Below, in pieces: positions 54,390-64,000 of a stretch of 64,000 nt of DNA (its first letter is position 1; every line of letters starts with the position of its first letter). The notes beneath the pieces are model-generated. The model was not told the origin of the DNA. It saw nothing but the letters and a program-made list of their open reading frames with translations, and ran no database searches. The stretch covers positions 3,472,001-3,536,000 of the forward strand of contig JAOWBW010000006.1 of assembly GCA_026119855.1 (NCBI GenBank). Reading direction: 5' to 3'. The DNA is from Campanula takesimana. Taxonomy: Eukaryota; Streptophyta; Magnoliopsida; Asterales; Campanulaceae. A program made the translations under genes and the position numbers.

Positions 54390-55334
54390 ATAAGGTCGGA
54401 AGTGGCTAGAAGGATCGAGGTGTACCTCGATCACGTATCCTTTGTTATGTGTTTACTTCATCTATTATGTGGTGCATAATGAGTTGACATAGCCTCTCAT
54501 GTTATATGTTATGTGTTTACAATTATAGCATTAATTATTAAGAATGCTTTGCTGTTATGGTTACTATAGTGTTATATACATGATAACATGTCATGTAGTT
54601 GCATTAGTAACTTACTGAGTTTCGACTCACCCTGTTTCCTTATTTATTTGTTTTTCTTAGTTCCCTAGCAAGGAAGATCGTCACTAAGGTACGACTTAGC
54701 GGGGATCTTTGAGAAGGTTTTTTTTTTTATGGGTAGTTGCTCTATTGAGCTTATACTCCTTCTGTCCCATTTTAAGAGTCAAAAATTTCCTAAAAAGGCG
54801 TCCCATTTTAAGAGTCAAAATCCAAAAATGGAAAGTGAGTCCTACATGTCATACTCACAACAATTATCCCCTAACTCTTCTCTACCCCACTTTATCTCTC
54901 CTACCCAACTATCAACACTTACAACACATCATAATTTTCTTAATTCTTGAACCCACCCATTTTTTAACTCTTAAAATTGGACAGAGGGAGTATATGTTTA
55001 TTTATTGACGGTGATGGTTTTACTGAGTTATTTAAACTCTGTAATTTTGGGTCAATGTGTTTTGTCCCTGTGATAAGTGTTTGTTATCCTTTTGGTGCTG
55101 ACCTTTGTTGCTAGGCATGGTTAGATTTTTGTATAGCTCTAGTTGGTTTGTTCATTAGATGAGGTATTACCCTGTGGTTGTTCTTAGTATTGTGTTGTCG
55201 AGCTAGTATCGTTCATGTGTTATATAGATTTCTGGGATAATGATAGTATTAGCAGGTATCATGTCAGTTTTACAGCAATGTTCACGCACCTGGTTCATGG
55301 TTCCATATAGGACCCCGGAGCTCGGGTCGCGTCA
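54390..55334 (+). repeat. Gypsy LTR remnant (plus strand)
   Basis: CATGTAGTTGCATTAGTAAC, TTACTGAG and CTCACCCTGTTTCC match, in reverse complement, the leader region of the gypsy-1 and tandem gypsy LTRs. The right end GGACCCCGGAGCTCGGGTCG..TCA matches their terminal region. The left boundary is unclear. A Stowaway MITE is nested at 54756. Confidence 0.7.
54756..54990. mobile_element. Stowaway-type MITE (235 bp)
   Basis: CTCCTTCTGTCCCATTTTAA at the left and TTAAAATTGGACAGAGGGAG at the right, with TA at 54754-54755 and 54991-54992. Same subfamily as the copy at 6432-6714 (shared AAGAGTCAAAATCCA). Confidence 0.88.
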
Positions 55335-55340
55335 CTCCTA

Positions 55341-55614
55341 GATTCAAATTAATCGTTTGGATGTTCAACTGACATTTTCAACGCTATTTCACCGAGATTG
55401 TACAAATTATGACTTTCCCTACATAGACTCCGACTAGGCCTTGCCTATAGGCCTCAAGGCGCTAGGTCCGTCTACGTCGTATAACGGCCTTTTGGCGATT
55501 TTTAGAACCTTGGTATTAAGTGAATGATTCATTTGATCATGAATGTGTGCGATCATAAGCCATAATAGAAAATTTCATACCAGTTTTTTTTTTTTTTTTT
55601 TTTTTTTTTATGGA
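55341..55614. repeat. Direct repeat, copy 2
   Basis: Second copy of the 54006 sequence, diverged by roughly 15 percent by eye, ending in a long T run near 55585-55609. Confidence 0.85.
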
Positions 55615-55709
55615 ATCCTGGTCTTAGTTATTGAAATGAATTTTTTTTTTTGTTTCTTGCGAGGATAGCATTTTTAGTTTGAACTCGTTTTAAAACAAAA
55701 ACAATCTTG

Positions 55710-55985
55710 AATCTAAGAGAAACAATTAGTCTCAGAAATCATGCTGAACCCGTAAATTACTTATTTCGCTGACTCTTGGAACCTTTTAAAATTTCTCTGT
55801 GTGTCTTCCGTAAGTACTTATTTCAGTTTAAGCCGCTCGAATTGTCTGCTATTCCAAATTCCAATGCCATATCCTAGAAACCATGGTCTTACTTTTTATG
55901 CATCTTTTCTTAAGTACTTGTTAAGTATAATGTTTAATCCTTGTGGCATTGTGAAATTGCTCGTGCCTCGTAGCATGGTGAAATA
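55710..55985. repeat. Second direct repeat pair, copy 1
   Basis: Shares AAGCCGCTCGAATTGT, CCATATCCTAGAAA, TTAAGTACTTGTTAAGTATA and TGGCATTGTGAA with 57262-57538. Function unknown; the small ORF here is not convincing. Confidence 0.85.
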
Positions 55986-56275
55986 AATGACGCAAGTTAA
56001 ATACAGATGCAAGAGTTTGTCCTTTGCTGATAACTGACCCTTGCTTTACAATGCCACGTGACTGTCATGAATGGGGTGTGTTTGCACTTTCAAAACATCC
56101 TTGTGCAATGCAAACCCTCATTAGTAAAAAAACATGGTGTTTTAGTGCAATACATCCCCCCACTCATCAAGAAATTAGTCAATCTCATGGAATAATACGT
56201 AAGTTTGGTGACAAAATGGCAATCGACTAAAATATGCAATGTACTTTTGAATTTTATTAAATAATGCAACGTACT

Positions 56276-56829
56276 TGTTGGAATATGCCTTTGAATCAAT
56301 GTCTATTGGTTAAGGATATGTCCGCGTCAAGTTGAGTAATTCTTGGGACTTGAATTGGAAAAAGGAAATCATTTTGGTACAAGGATTAAAGTTTAGTGGT
56401 TTAATTAGATTTTTTATTGGTACAAGGAATTGTTCAAGAATTAGGAAAGTCGTTTCCTAATGAGAATAGAATTACTTTGTACACAAGAAATAGGATTCCA
56501 ATTACTTTGTACAGAAGGAATGGGATTCCTTCTCCTTTTGGGTTTCTTGTATTTATGCCTATAAATACTAACCCCTCCTCTAGCATTATTTTTGCTGGTC
56601 ATCTTTGAGAGATACAAGTAGAGATCTAAGACCTAGATTTAGGTCGATGGAATTATTTGCCTAAATGATTCGTGCAACTAGTGAAGATCGTCCTTTGTAG
56701 TTGTCATTGAATAATAATATATTCTCCCTCCGCCCGTGGACGTAGCCAAGTTGGTGAACCACGTAAATTCTTGTGTTCGTGTTTGATTATATCTTTGATC
56801 ATCGTTCTTATGTTTATTTTGCTCTAACA
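56276..56829 (+). mobile_element. Copia solo LTR (554 bp) with target duplication
   Basis: Starts TGTTGGAATATGCC and ends TTTTGCTCTAACA, flanked by GTACT on both sides (56271-56275, 56830-56834). U5 carries GTAGCCAAGTTGGTGAACCA, identical to the copia-2 LTR at 5602-6215 in the other orientation. No internal sequence, so it is the product of LTR-LTR recombination. Confidence 0.92.
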
Positions 56830-57261
56830 GTACTCGTTAACGACATATATAGGTAACATACTTTTACATTCATTATCAAATAATGCAACGAACTTTTTTT
56901 TTTGTAGTTACGGCGTCAAAATTTAACGAGGATCCTGACGTGGGGCAATGCCACGTCAGCACCACATCATCACTGATAGTTGGCATCCTTGTTTCTTTTG
57001 TATGTTTTCCTGTCAGTCCGTCATTGTCTTTTGGTGACTGAAATTTAGGCTAATCAGTTGAATTGATCACTTGTTTCACTGGGAAGGGAACCTTGAATGC
57101 TAATCAGTTGGTGACTCTTAGTTTCAGTCATAGATCTCAACTACGCATTGAAGGGATTCCATTTGGAATAATTACTAAACTATGCAACGTACTTTGTCTT
57201 AGATATCAAATAATGCAACGTGGATGCCAACTAAGAGTCACCAACTGATTACCATTGAATT

Positions 57262-57538
57262 TAAAAGAAATAGAACAACGATTAGTCTCAGAAATCATGT
57301 TGAACTCGTAAATTACTTCTTTATCTGACTCTTAGAACCCTTTTAAATTTCTCTGTGTCTTCCGTAAGTACTTTATTTCATTTTAAGCCGCTCGAATTGT
57401 TTGCTAGTCCAAATTTCCAATGCCATATCCTAGAAATTATGGTTTTACTTTTTATGTTTCTTTCTTAAGTACTTGTTAAGTATAATGCTTAATCTTTCAC
57501 CTATGGCATTGTGAAGTTGCTTGTAGCATGGTTCATTG
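57262..57538. repeat. Second direct repeat pair, copy 2
   Basis: Same sequence as 55710-55985 with substitutions and small indels, about 1.55 kb downstream. The intervening stretch holds several AATGCAACGTACTT words (56261, 57182) and CCACGTCAGCACC (near 56951), suggesting worn transposon termini around the solo LTR. Confidence 0.85.
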
Positions 57539-57543
57539 GGGTT

Positions 57544-57545
<2 letters not shown>

Positions 57546-57581
<36 letters not shown>
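57546..57581. repeat. (TA)n microsatellite
   Basis: About 18 dinucleotide repeats. Confidence 0.95.
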
Positions 57582-57585
<4 letters not shown>

Positions 57586-58717
57586 CTTTCATTTTAAAAC
57601 AAAAGTAGTAGTATAAAACAACATTGAAAAATAAGTCATTCAAAATTGAGGTCCTAAACAGTTCCACACCTCACCCATACTAAAAGGCAGCCGTACATGT
57701 TTGTTCAAATGCAGATTGTTTCATTACCCACAAGATAATCAATCATTGTGGAATTGCATTTCCTTTGAAAATGGTCTCATGTTCAAATGAAAATCGCAAA
57801 ATCTCCACTAATCTTCAGCTGGCATATGTTCTTTCTTCCACGCCGTTCCTTAGTTTCTGCAAAAGCATATTTCCTTCGTCCAATATTAATGTGCACACTT
57901 TTAAATGTGCACAAAAGTTAAGGAGCGTGTACATATATTTTAAAAAGTTTAGTAGTAGTGTTTGTGTTGTGAACATAAAAAGTGGGTAAAAGAGAAAAAA
58001 TAAGATAAGGTATAGTAGTGTATTATTGTGAGTCTGACAAAATGGATCTCATTAAATAAATAAGTCTTATTAAATTTCCATTTTCAAAAATGTGATGTAT
58101 AAATGGAATGCTCAAAAAGAGAGGTTGTATTATTCTGTTTTGATGTTGATACATCTATTTTATGTTCTAATGAAACTAACATATTTTTTTTTGGATACAA
58201 TGAAACTAAAATATTAACTTCTACGAATCTGATGCTAAAATAGAGTAATTATCCCGACATAGAGTAGTTAGGATAATGGAAGTAATGATTTGATGTCTTT
58301 GAGTCATTTAACACAGTTGATCTTACCATGTATATAACTTCCGAGTGATGTGTTGCGAACAAAAACGTTAATTTTTAAGGAAAATAAATAATAATTTAAA
58401 ATTATTAAAAAATATTACCATTCTCATAAAATAGTAACAATAACAAAATATATTTGATTCAATAATGGAAGTCTTACCAAGATGTTATAAGAAAAACAAT
58501 TTGAATATGGTTATTAACTTTAACTTTTATAAATAATAATAATAAAAAATATTATAATGAATAACAACCATTATTATTATTTTTCATATATTATAAGTAT
58601 AATAGTTTTTAGAGTTATTATTGAAACTATTACTTTTAATTACTTTACAAGTCTATTAATACATTGTTACTTAAAACTTATTATTCTAGTTGTTTGCATC
58701 ACACATTTTTTAAAAAC

Positions 58718-58718
<1 letters not shown>
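57582..58718. other. AT-rich intergenic sequence
   Basis: No gene is recognised. A MITE-like start TTTCCTTCGTCCAATATTAA near 57868 lacks a convincing partner; the rest is A/T tracts. Confidence 0.4.
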
Positions 58719-58776
<58 letters not shown>

Positions 58777-58812
58777 ATTATTATTATTATTGTTGTTGTT
58801 GTTGTTGTTATA

Positions 58813-58848
<36 letters not shown>

Positions 58849-58870
58849 ATAATTATTATTATTATTATTA
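58719..58870. repeat. (TTA)n microsatellite
   Basis: About 150 bases of TTA with TTG interruptions near 58791-58808. Long Asn/Tyr/Ile-repeat ORFs here are artefacts. Confidence 0.95.
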
Positions 58871-58935
58871 TATGTGTATTTCACATGCACTGCACAATTT
58901 TAAAGGTATTAGAACCATACCTATCTTTTACAATA
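58871..58935 (+). repeat. Microsatellite-flanked core, copy 1
   Basis: About 65 bases containing GCACTGCACAATTTTAAA and AGAACCATACCTATCTTTTA, directly right of the (TTA)n tract. It is repeated in inverted orientation at 59975-60040. Confidence 0.85.
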
Positions 58936-59027
58936 TTATAAGACTGTAATAGATTCCATAGGGATTTGTAAACAATGACAATTGTCTTGAAATGAATGAT
59001 ATGTTACAACTGTTCAAAAAAAAAAAG

Positions 59028-59033
<6 letters not shown>

Positions 59034-59060
<27 letters not shown>

Positions 59061-59072
59061 ATCTGTGTGTGT
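59034..59072. repeat. (GT)n microsatellite
   Basis: Thirteen or so GT units followed by ATCTGTGTGTGT. Confidence 0.95.
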
Positions 59073-59419
59073 AATTGTTTTTATTCTATAAAGCATAATA
59101 TATAGAAATGTAAGTTATAAAATTAAAAATGCTCCTTTCACATTGTACTGACCACGAATACCAATTTAAACTTCAAATTTGTGCTTTTGTTTTTCAGTTT
59201 GAACAATTTTAGTCCACACATTTACTCCATGTCAGATTGTGACAATTTTTATAGGAGTAGTACACATTTTTTAGTGAAAAGTCCAGAAAATTGTACATAC
59301 TCAACACGTGTAAGAACAAATGATGTCTAAAATGCAACAATAGCACTCCCCACGTGACAAGGGGTTCTAGAAATCCTCGTACCTTCGCCATTTTAACTTT
59401 ATAAAAACAAGGGAAAGGG
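59073..59419. other. Unassigned intergenic sequence
   Basis: No gene is seen. The purine-rich GGGAAAGGGGTGAACATT near 59411 leads into the tandem duplication that follows. Confidence 0.4.
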
Positions 59420-59449
59420 GTGAACATTTCGGCAATCAGGATTCGTTTC

Positions 59450-59637
59450 TCCGGAACAGCACATTACCGTCGACTTTATCAATTCTATTCAGGTGAGAAA
59501 CAATTCTTTAATTTGGTTCTAATGCTAATTGATGGTCGATACTTCGGCACAGCATATTACCGTCGACTTTCTCAATTCTATTCAGGTGAGAAACATTTCT
59601 TTAATTTGGTTCTAATGCTAATTGATGGTCGATACAG
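59450..59637 (+). repeat. Tandem duplication of about 93 bp with repeated splice-donor-like CAG/GTGAG
   Basis: Two adjacent units share CATTACCGTCGACTTT, TCAATTCTATTCAGGTGAGA and TCTAATGCTAATTGATGGTC, with few differences. Each contains CAG|GTGAGA, a good 5' splice site. Downstream, 59699-59775 reads GATGGCTGAAGTGTTTGTGA (an ATG in good context), so this may be a duplicated non-coding first exon of a lost gene; that is speculative. Confidence 0.7.
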
Positions 59638-59916
59638 TAGATAAATCAAATCATTGATTGTATTTGATATGTTATTATATCATTATTTTAGATTTAATAT
59701 TGCTAAAGAGATGGCTGAAGTGTTTGTGAATACTGGGAAATCAATTACCGCTGCTCTACATGTGGGGTTTTGTACGTACGGACATCATCCTAAGACATGA
59801 TTGCACATGCTCAAAACCAGCCCCGAAACACAAAGCTCTACGTAAAATAAAAATGAGATCAAACTAAATTAGAAGCAGAAATATGGTGAATGATGAGCAC
59901 TCAATTAAACTATTTT

Positions 59917-59920
59917 AATG

Positions 59921-59966
<46 letters not shown>

Positions 59967-59975
59967 TAATAATAA
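59917..59975. repeat. (ATA)n microsatellite
   Basis: Left flank of the inverted core copy. Confidence 0.95.
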
Positions 59976-60040
59976 TTGTAAAAGATACGTATGGTTCTAG
60001 TACTTTTAAAATTGTGCAGTGCACGTGAAATGCACATATA
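59975..60040 (-). repeat. Microsatellite-flanked core, copy 2 (inverted)
   Basis: The reverse complement shows GCACTGCACAATTTTAAAAG and AGAACCATACGTATCTTTTA, matching copy 1 with a handful of substitutions. It has (ATA)n on both sides. Confidence 0.85.
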
Positions 60041-60085
60041 GTAATAATTTTTATTATCATAATAATAATTATGATAATAATAAAT

Positions 60086-60116
<31 letters not shown>

Positions 60117-60132
60117 CAATAACAATAATGAC

Positions 60133-60200
<68 letters not shown>

Positions 60201-60228
60201 TAATAATAATAATAATAATAATAATAAG
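60041..60228. repeat. (ATA)n microsatellite
   Basis: About 180 bases, with AAC/AAT interruptions near 60112-60133. ORFs of Asn, Ile or Tyr runs come from this. Confidence 0.95.
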
Positions 60229-61577
60229 GGTTAGTGACAATTTAGATCCTAAAGTGATATATCACCCTCCCAAACGGACCCTGATGTTTTTTTGGCCAAA
60301 TTAGACCTTGATGTGAAAAATACTCGCAAGATAGGGCCTTTTTTACGGAATTTGTTAAAAACTTAGTTAAAAATCATGTGCCATGCACATGACTAACATA
60401 ATTGGTTAGTTTGAAGCTGAAATTTCTTTCAAGGGACTTAATGAAAATTTCAAACTTAATAAGGCTGAAAATCAATATAATTATCAAAATATTAAATGAT
60501 TTTTTTAAAGTTATTTTCAAAATATTAAATAAAAAAAGAAATACAAGAAAATAATTAAATTTTAAAACAAAATAAAGTAATTATCACTATTTACAAGAAA
60601 AACTAAAGAATAATACTATTTTTTTTAATTTAACATTTGTTTTAATTTTATTTTTACCAAATTTTATGAATTAATTAATTTACTTATTGTTAGTTAACTT
60701 GAAATTGATAGTGTATTTAAAGAGGTATAATAAAATTATATGTTCTAATATTTAATTTAATTTAGTATATAAAAACTTTTTAAATCACATTTAATCCATT
60801 TACCGAAAAAAAAAAACACTTTAATCTTCCCACCAGTCTTCTTTATATCCCACTCCTCCATAACCAACCCACAGCCTCCACCACCCTTACCACCACCACC
60901 GCAGTCCCCCACCATTGTATCCTCCCCGTCATCTACATAATCAAACAGGGCCATTATGAATGAGGCTTTCACCAGTCTAAGAACCAAGCAAGCTAGCATT
61001 AATCGCACTAGCCATGTATAACCCGATAAAAATCACAATTTTTTCAATAAGAAGAACCCATATGACAAAATATTGAAGAAACCCCAACTGTGAATATAGG
61101 GATTTGATGCTTCGAATTCGATTCCAAATGACCAGTGATTCCTTCGGATAAAACAATTCTCCATGCGGTTTTCTTATCTTCAACAACTCCAAATCAGAAA
61201 TCAGTGTAAAGAAACTTAATGGCGGAAATACGAAAGTTGTTGCCGTCGAAATTGATCAGAACCCCCAATTTAACTTCTCCAAAACCACGATCTTATTCCC
61301 GTTGTTTTGCCTCTTCCAGGCCGTTTCCGTCGATGAGAATGGTGGTGAGGCGGTGGGCCCTGAATGGAGAGGGCTCGAGTGAATTGATAGACTAGTCTTT
61401 TTGTGGAGCCACCGTAAGGGGAGGAAATGGAGTTGAAGGTGGAGTGCAGCTTTCTTGCTGGATCTGATGGTGAAGGGCGAGGAGAAATGGGGTTTTCTTC
61501 AAAATGGGGATCAATTGGGTCGTCATTTAAAGAGGATGAAAATTGAGTAATAGACTCCCATAGTCCCATACATATTA
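60229..61577. other. Unassigned sequence, possible Mutator-like remnant
   Basis: The left part (60236-60400) looks like a MULE terminus (GACAATTTAGATCCTAAAGT, CTTGATGTGAAAAATACTCG), but no complementary right terminus was found. The right part (60830-61560) has CCACCACC-rich, gene-like composition with a minus-strand 106-codon ORF (61270-61590) of serine/proline-rich sequence that I do not recognise. It may be captured gene DNA. Confidence 0.35.
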
Positions 61578-62658
61578 GGCCAAAATACATTTACCCCCCC
61601 AAAGTATCCACCGAATCCCACTTTGGCCCCCAGCGCCAAATTTGTCCCACTTTGCCCCCCAAAGCTTCAATTTGTCCCACTTTCCCCCCCAGCTCCAGAC
61701 TTTGCACCCCAGCACTAACGAATGTTAGAAAATTTAACAGAATAGGTAACGATTGGACTATTTTGTAATGCTTATTAGTTTTTAAGGGTCAAAATGCAAA
61801 GTTTCAAATATTAAGTACTAAAAATTTATTTATTTTTCCAAATATTTAACATTATCTTAAATCTTAAATAATTAATAAGTCTTGAAACTAATACTAATTT
61901 TATGCTAATTTTTTTTTTAAAAAAAAATATGAAATTATTTTTTCTAAATAAATGAAATTTATTTTTTTAATAAAACTAAAAATTAAGTATGTTTTTTTTA
62001 TTTTTTAAATAAAAATATTTAAAAAAATAAAGATTTTTTTTTCAACAAACAAAAAATACAATATTTTTCTAAAATAAAAAAAGGCTATAATGTTTTAATT
62101 TTTTTTAAATAAAATTCTTACAAAAATTACAATTTAAAATTTTTATTTTATATTTTTTAAAAATATAAATAAAACTTTACAATGTTTTTTAGAAAAAAAA
62201 AATCTTTATTTTTTTAAATATTTTTATTTAAAAAATAAAAAAAAACATACTTAATTTTAGTTTTATTAAAAAAAAAAAAATTCATTTATTTAGAAAAAAT
62301 AATTTCATATTTTTTTTTAAAAAAAAATTAGCATAAAATTAGTATTAGTTTCAAGACTTATTAATTATTTAAGATTTAAGATAATGTTAAATATTTGGAA
62401 AAATAAATAAATTTTTAGTACTTAATATTTGAAACTTTGCATTTTGACCCTTAAAAACTAATAAGCATTACAAAATAGTCCAATCGTTACCTATTTTGTT
62501 AAATTTTCTAACATTCGTTAGTGCTGGGGTGCAAAGTCTGGAGCTGGGGGGGAAAGTGGGACAAATTGAAGCTTTGGGGGGCAAAGTGGGACAAATTTGG
62601 CGCTGGGGGGCAAAGTGGGATTCGGTGGATACTTTGGGGGGGTAAATGTATTTTGGCC
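61578..62658. mobile_element. Foldback element, near-perfect 1.08-kb palindrome
   Basis: The left arm starts GGCCAAAATACATTTACCCC and the right arm ends GGGGTAAATGTATTTTGGCC. The two arms (about 500 bases each) are complementary nearly base for base through CAAATTTGTCCCACTTTG repeats, GTTAGAAAATTTAACA and the AT-rich centre near 62100. Both flanks read TACATATTA (61569-61577, 62659-62667), a 9-bp duplication of Mutator type. No coding. It lies about 230 bases downstream of the PAL stop codon. Confidence 0.93.
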
Positions 62659-62889
62659 TACATATTAACTATGAGAATGAATTTCCAGTTAAATCTACTA
62701 CTTCAAAAGCTGCAAAATATCAAGTGAAAGAATTCTTGAACTTTTATTAGAAAGGGTTAAAAAAAAAAAAAAAAAAGAGCTTGTAATTCAGCACACTAAA
62801 CAAAAATCATAATTGATTATACATACGTACAAAGTCCGAATCAAACCGAACCAAAAATCACAAAAACATTTTCAAAACATAAATCAAAT
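62659..62889 (-). other. PAL 3' untranslated region and downstream
   Basis: Sequence between the foldback and the PAL stop, with an A run near 62759-62776 on the plus strand. Minus-strand poly(A) signals were not settled on. Confidence 0.4.
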
Positions 62890-64000
62890 CTAACATATAG
62901 GAAGAGGAGACCCATTCCATCCTTCAAGACATTCCAACAACGGATCAATAATCTCCCCTTTGCAGATTGCTGTAAACACCTTATCAAACTCCTCCCCCGG
63001 CGAAGTCACATTTTCTCCGGTCAAAAATCCAGTTCCGGCCCCTTCCCTCACAAACTTATACAACGGGTACGATCTGCATTCCTTAATCCTATTCCCGATC
63101 GCAAGATTCCCATTCTCGTACGCGATTCTAACATTTTCAACCTCTTTAGGCAAAAGGGTCTTCAATTCCTCCTCAAAAGATCCAATCTTTTGAAAGATTG
63201 AAGTTGCCACATCCTTCTCCGCTTCTCCATTGGTCAATGCATGGTCAACGATCACTTGTCGTAGCTTCTGCATTAATGGGTATGTAGCTAAACATGGGTC
63301 GTCGATGTATGTGAACACTTGTTCACGATCGACGACTCGTAGCAAGTCCTTTTCACAGAATCTCGAAGGGTGGAGCCCGCCATTTTCGCCTAGGGTCAAC
63401 ACCTTTTTCGCTACTTGGCTTACTGTGTTCTTCACAGTTGACTTCATGTTCTCCTCCAAGTGTCGTAAGTCAACGGCTTGGCAAAGAGCTACCAAGAAAG
63501 AAGTTGACATTAGTTTCAATAAGTCAACGGCTTCAGCAGTTTTTCTTGCTGAAATTAACCCTAAAGAGTTGACATCTTGGTTATGTTGCTCTGCACTTTG
63601 AACATGGTTAGTAACAGGGTTAGCCAAGAACTGCAGCTCGGAACAATAAGACGCCATTGCAATTTCCGCCCCCTTGAACCCATAATCCAAACTAGGGTTC
63701 CGGCCGCCGGAGAGATTTGACGGCAACCCATTGTTGTAGTAATCATTAACCAGCTCGGAAAATTGCGCAAACATGAGTTTCCCAATAGCTGCTATGGCTA
63801 AACGGGTATTATCCATGGATACTCCAATTGGTGTCCCTTGGAAATTCCCACCATGAATAGCCTTGTTTCTTGATACATCGATCAAAGGGTTGTCGTTAAC
63901 AGAGTTGATTTCCCTCTCGATCATCTTCGTTGATGTTCGGATGACCTCGATTTGTGGGCCCAGCCATTGTGGGGATGTTCTCAGAGCATATCTGTCTTGT
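62890..64000 (-). CDS. PAL: Phenylalanine ammonia-lyase, C-terminal exon (partial)
   Basis: The minus-strand frame ends LLECLEGWNGSPLPIC and stop at 62890, the typical PAL C-terminus. It is open to the window edge (about 369 codons), beginning DRYALRTSPQWLGPQIEVIR. Hallmarks include NDNPLIDVSRNKAIHGGNFQ, HNQDVNSLGLISARKTAEAV and YPLYKFVREGAGTGFLTGEN. The MIO-forming Ala-Ser-Gly and the N-terminus must lie outside the window. PAL deaminates L-phenylalanine to trans-cinnamate in the cytosol, the first step of phenylpropanoid metabolism, as a homotetramer. PAL genes usually have two exons and this is the long second one; no intron is visible here. The ATG at 63924 is internal, not the start. No lesions were seen, so this is probably a functional gene. 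Confidence 0.97.
   Translation of the reverse strand, partial: QDRYALRTSPQWLGPQIEVIRTSTKMIEREINSVNDNPLIDVSRNKAIHGGNFQGTPIGVSMDNTRLAIAAIGKLMFAQFSELVNDYYNNGLPSNLSGGRNPSLDYGFKGAEIAMASYCSELQFLANPVTNHVQSAEQHNQDVNSLGLISARKTAEAVDLLKLMSTSFLVALCQAVDLRHLEENMKSTVKNTVSQVAKKVLTLGENGGLHPSRFCEKDLLRVVDREQVFTYIDDPCLATYPLMQKLRQVIVDHALTNGEAEKDVATSIFQKIGSFEEELKTLLPKEVENVRIAYENGNLAIGNRIKECRSYPLYKFVREGAGTGFLTGENVTSPGEEFDKVFTAICKGEIIDPLLECLEGWNGSPLPIC

Noticed and set aside
57868..58130. Stowaway-like MITE beginning TTTCCTTCGTCC
   Set aside because: No convincing inverted partner or TA pair at the right end.
58557..60304. ORFs made of Asn, Ile or Tyr runs
   Set aside because: Translations of (TTA)n/(ATA)n microsatellites.
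62890..63924. PAL gene starting at the ATG at 63924
   Set aside because: The frame stays open with PAL-like residues upstream to the window edge, so that methionine is internal.

Overview
The window is nuclear DNA of a flowering plant, almost certainly a eudicot. The evidence is the C-terminal exon of phenylalanine ammonia-lyase (PAL) at the right edge, Ty1/copia and Ty3/gypsy elements of plant lineages, Stowaway, hAT and Mutator-type MITEs, and very AT-rich intergenic DNA. An asterid such as a Lamiales species is a guess. No tRNA, rRNA, CRISPR or bacterial-type feature was seen. PAL is the only convincing host gene, so this is a TE-packed gene-poor interval ending at a gene.

Layout. 1-6215: two nested copia elements on the minus strand; element 1 (gag, PBS, 1.46-kb LTR) interrupts the pol of element 2 (gag to integrase, PBS, 614-bp LTR). 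6216-11856: MITEs (two Stowaway-type, two elements with 9-bp target duplications, one hAT), low-complexity DNA and a 31-bp minisatellite in an LTR-like stretch. 11857 to about 22017: a decayed PIF/Harbinger transposon. Its Myb/SANT-like gene is split by a truncated gypsy element, and it also carries a long-TIR Mutator-like element and two hAT MITEs.

22018-35673: a plus-strand LTR with a PBS, then the 3' two thirds of a minus-strand Tat/Ogre-lineage element. Read from its 3' end it has a 1574-bp LTR, a 3' region made of four tandem arrays (one a 238-bp higher-order repeat), an antisense ORF of about 500 codons, integrase, archaeal-type RNase H, RT, protease and partial gag. 35674-52351: two chromodomain gypsy (Tekay-like) elements in tandem sharing the middle LTR (LTR-int-LTR-int-LTR), with non-matching flanks. 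52352-61577: a copia gag fragment, direct repeats, a gypsy LTR remnant, a copia solo LTR with its target duplication, and microsatellite-flanked inverted copies of a short core. 61578-62658: a 1.08-kb near-palindromic foldback element with 9-bp target duplications. 62890-64000: PAL 3' exon.

The retroelement genes encode particle, protease, reverse transcription and integration functions. Nearly all copies carry stops or frameshifts; the longest intact frame is the 1085-codon pol of the left tandem gypsy unit. The most interesting structures are the tandem gypsy array, the Tat element's antisense ORF with satellite-like arrays, the foldback next to PAL, and a recurring arrangement in which different LTR families carry clusters of short CpG-rich, often palindromic boxes upstream of a TATA-like site.
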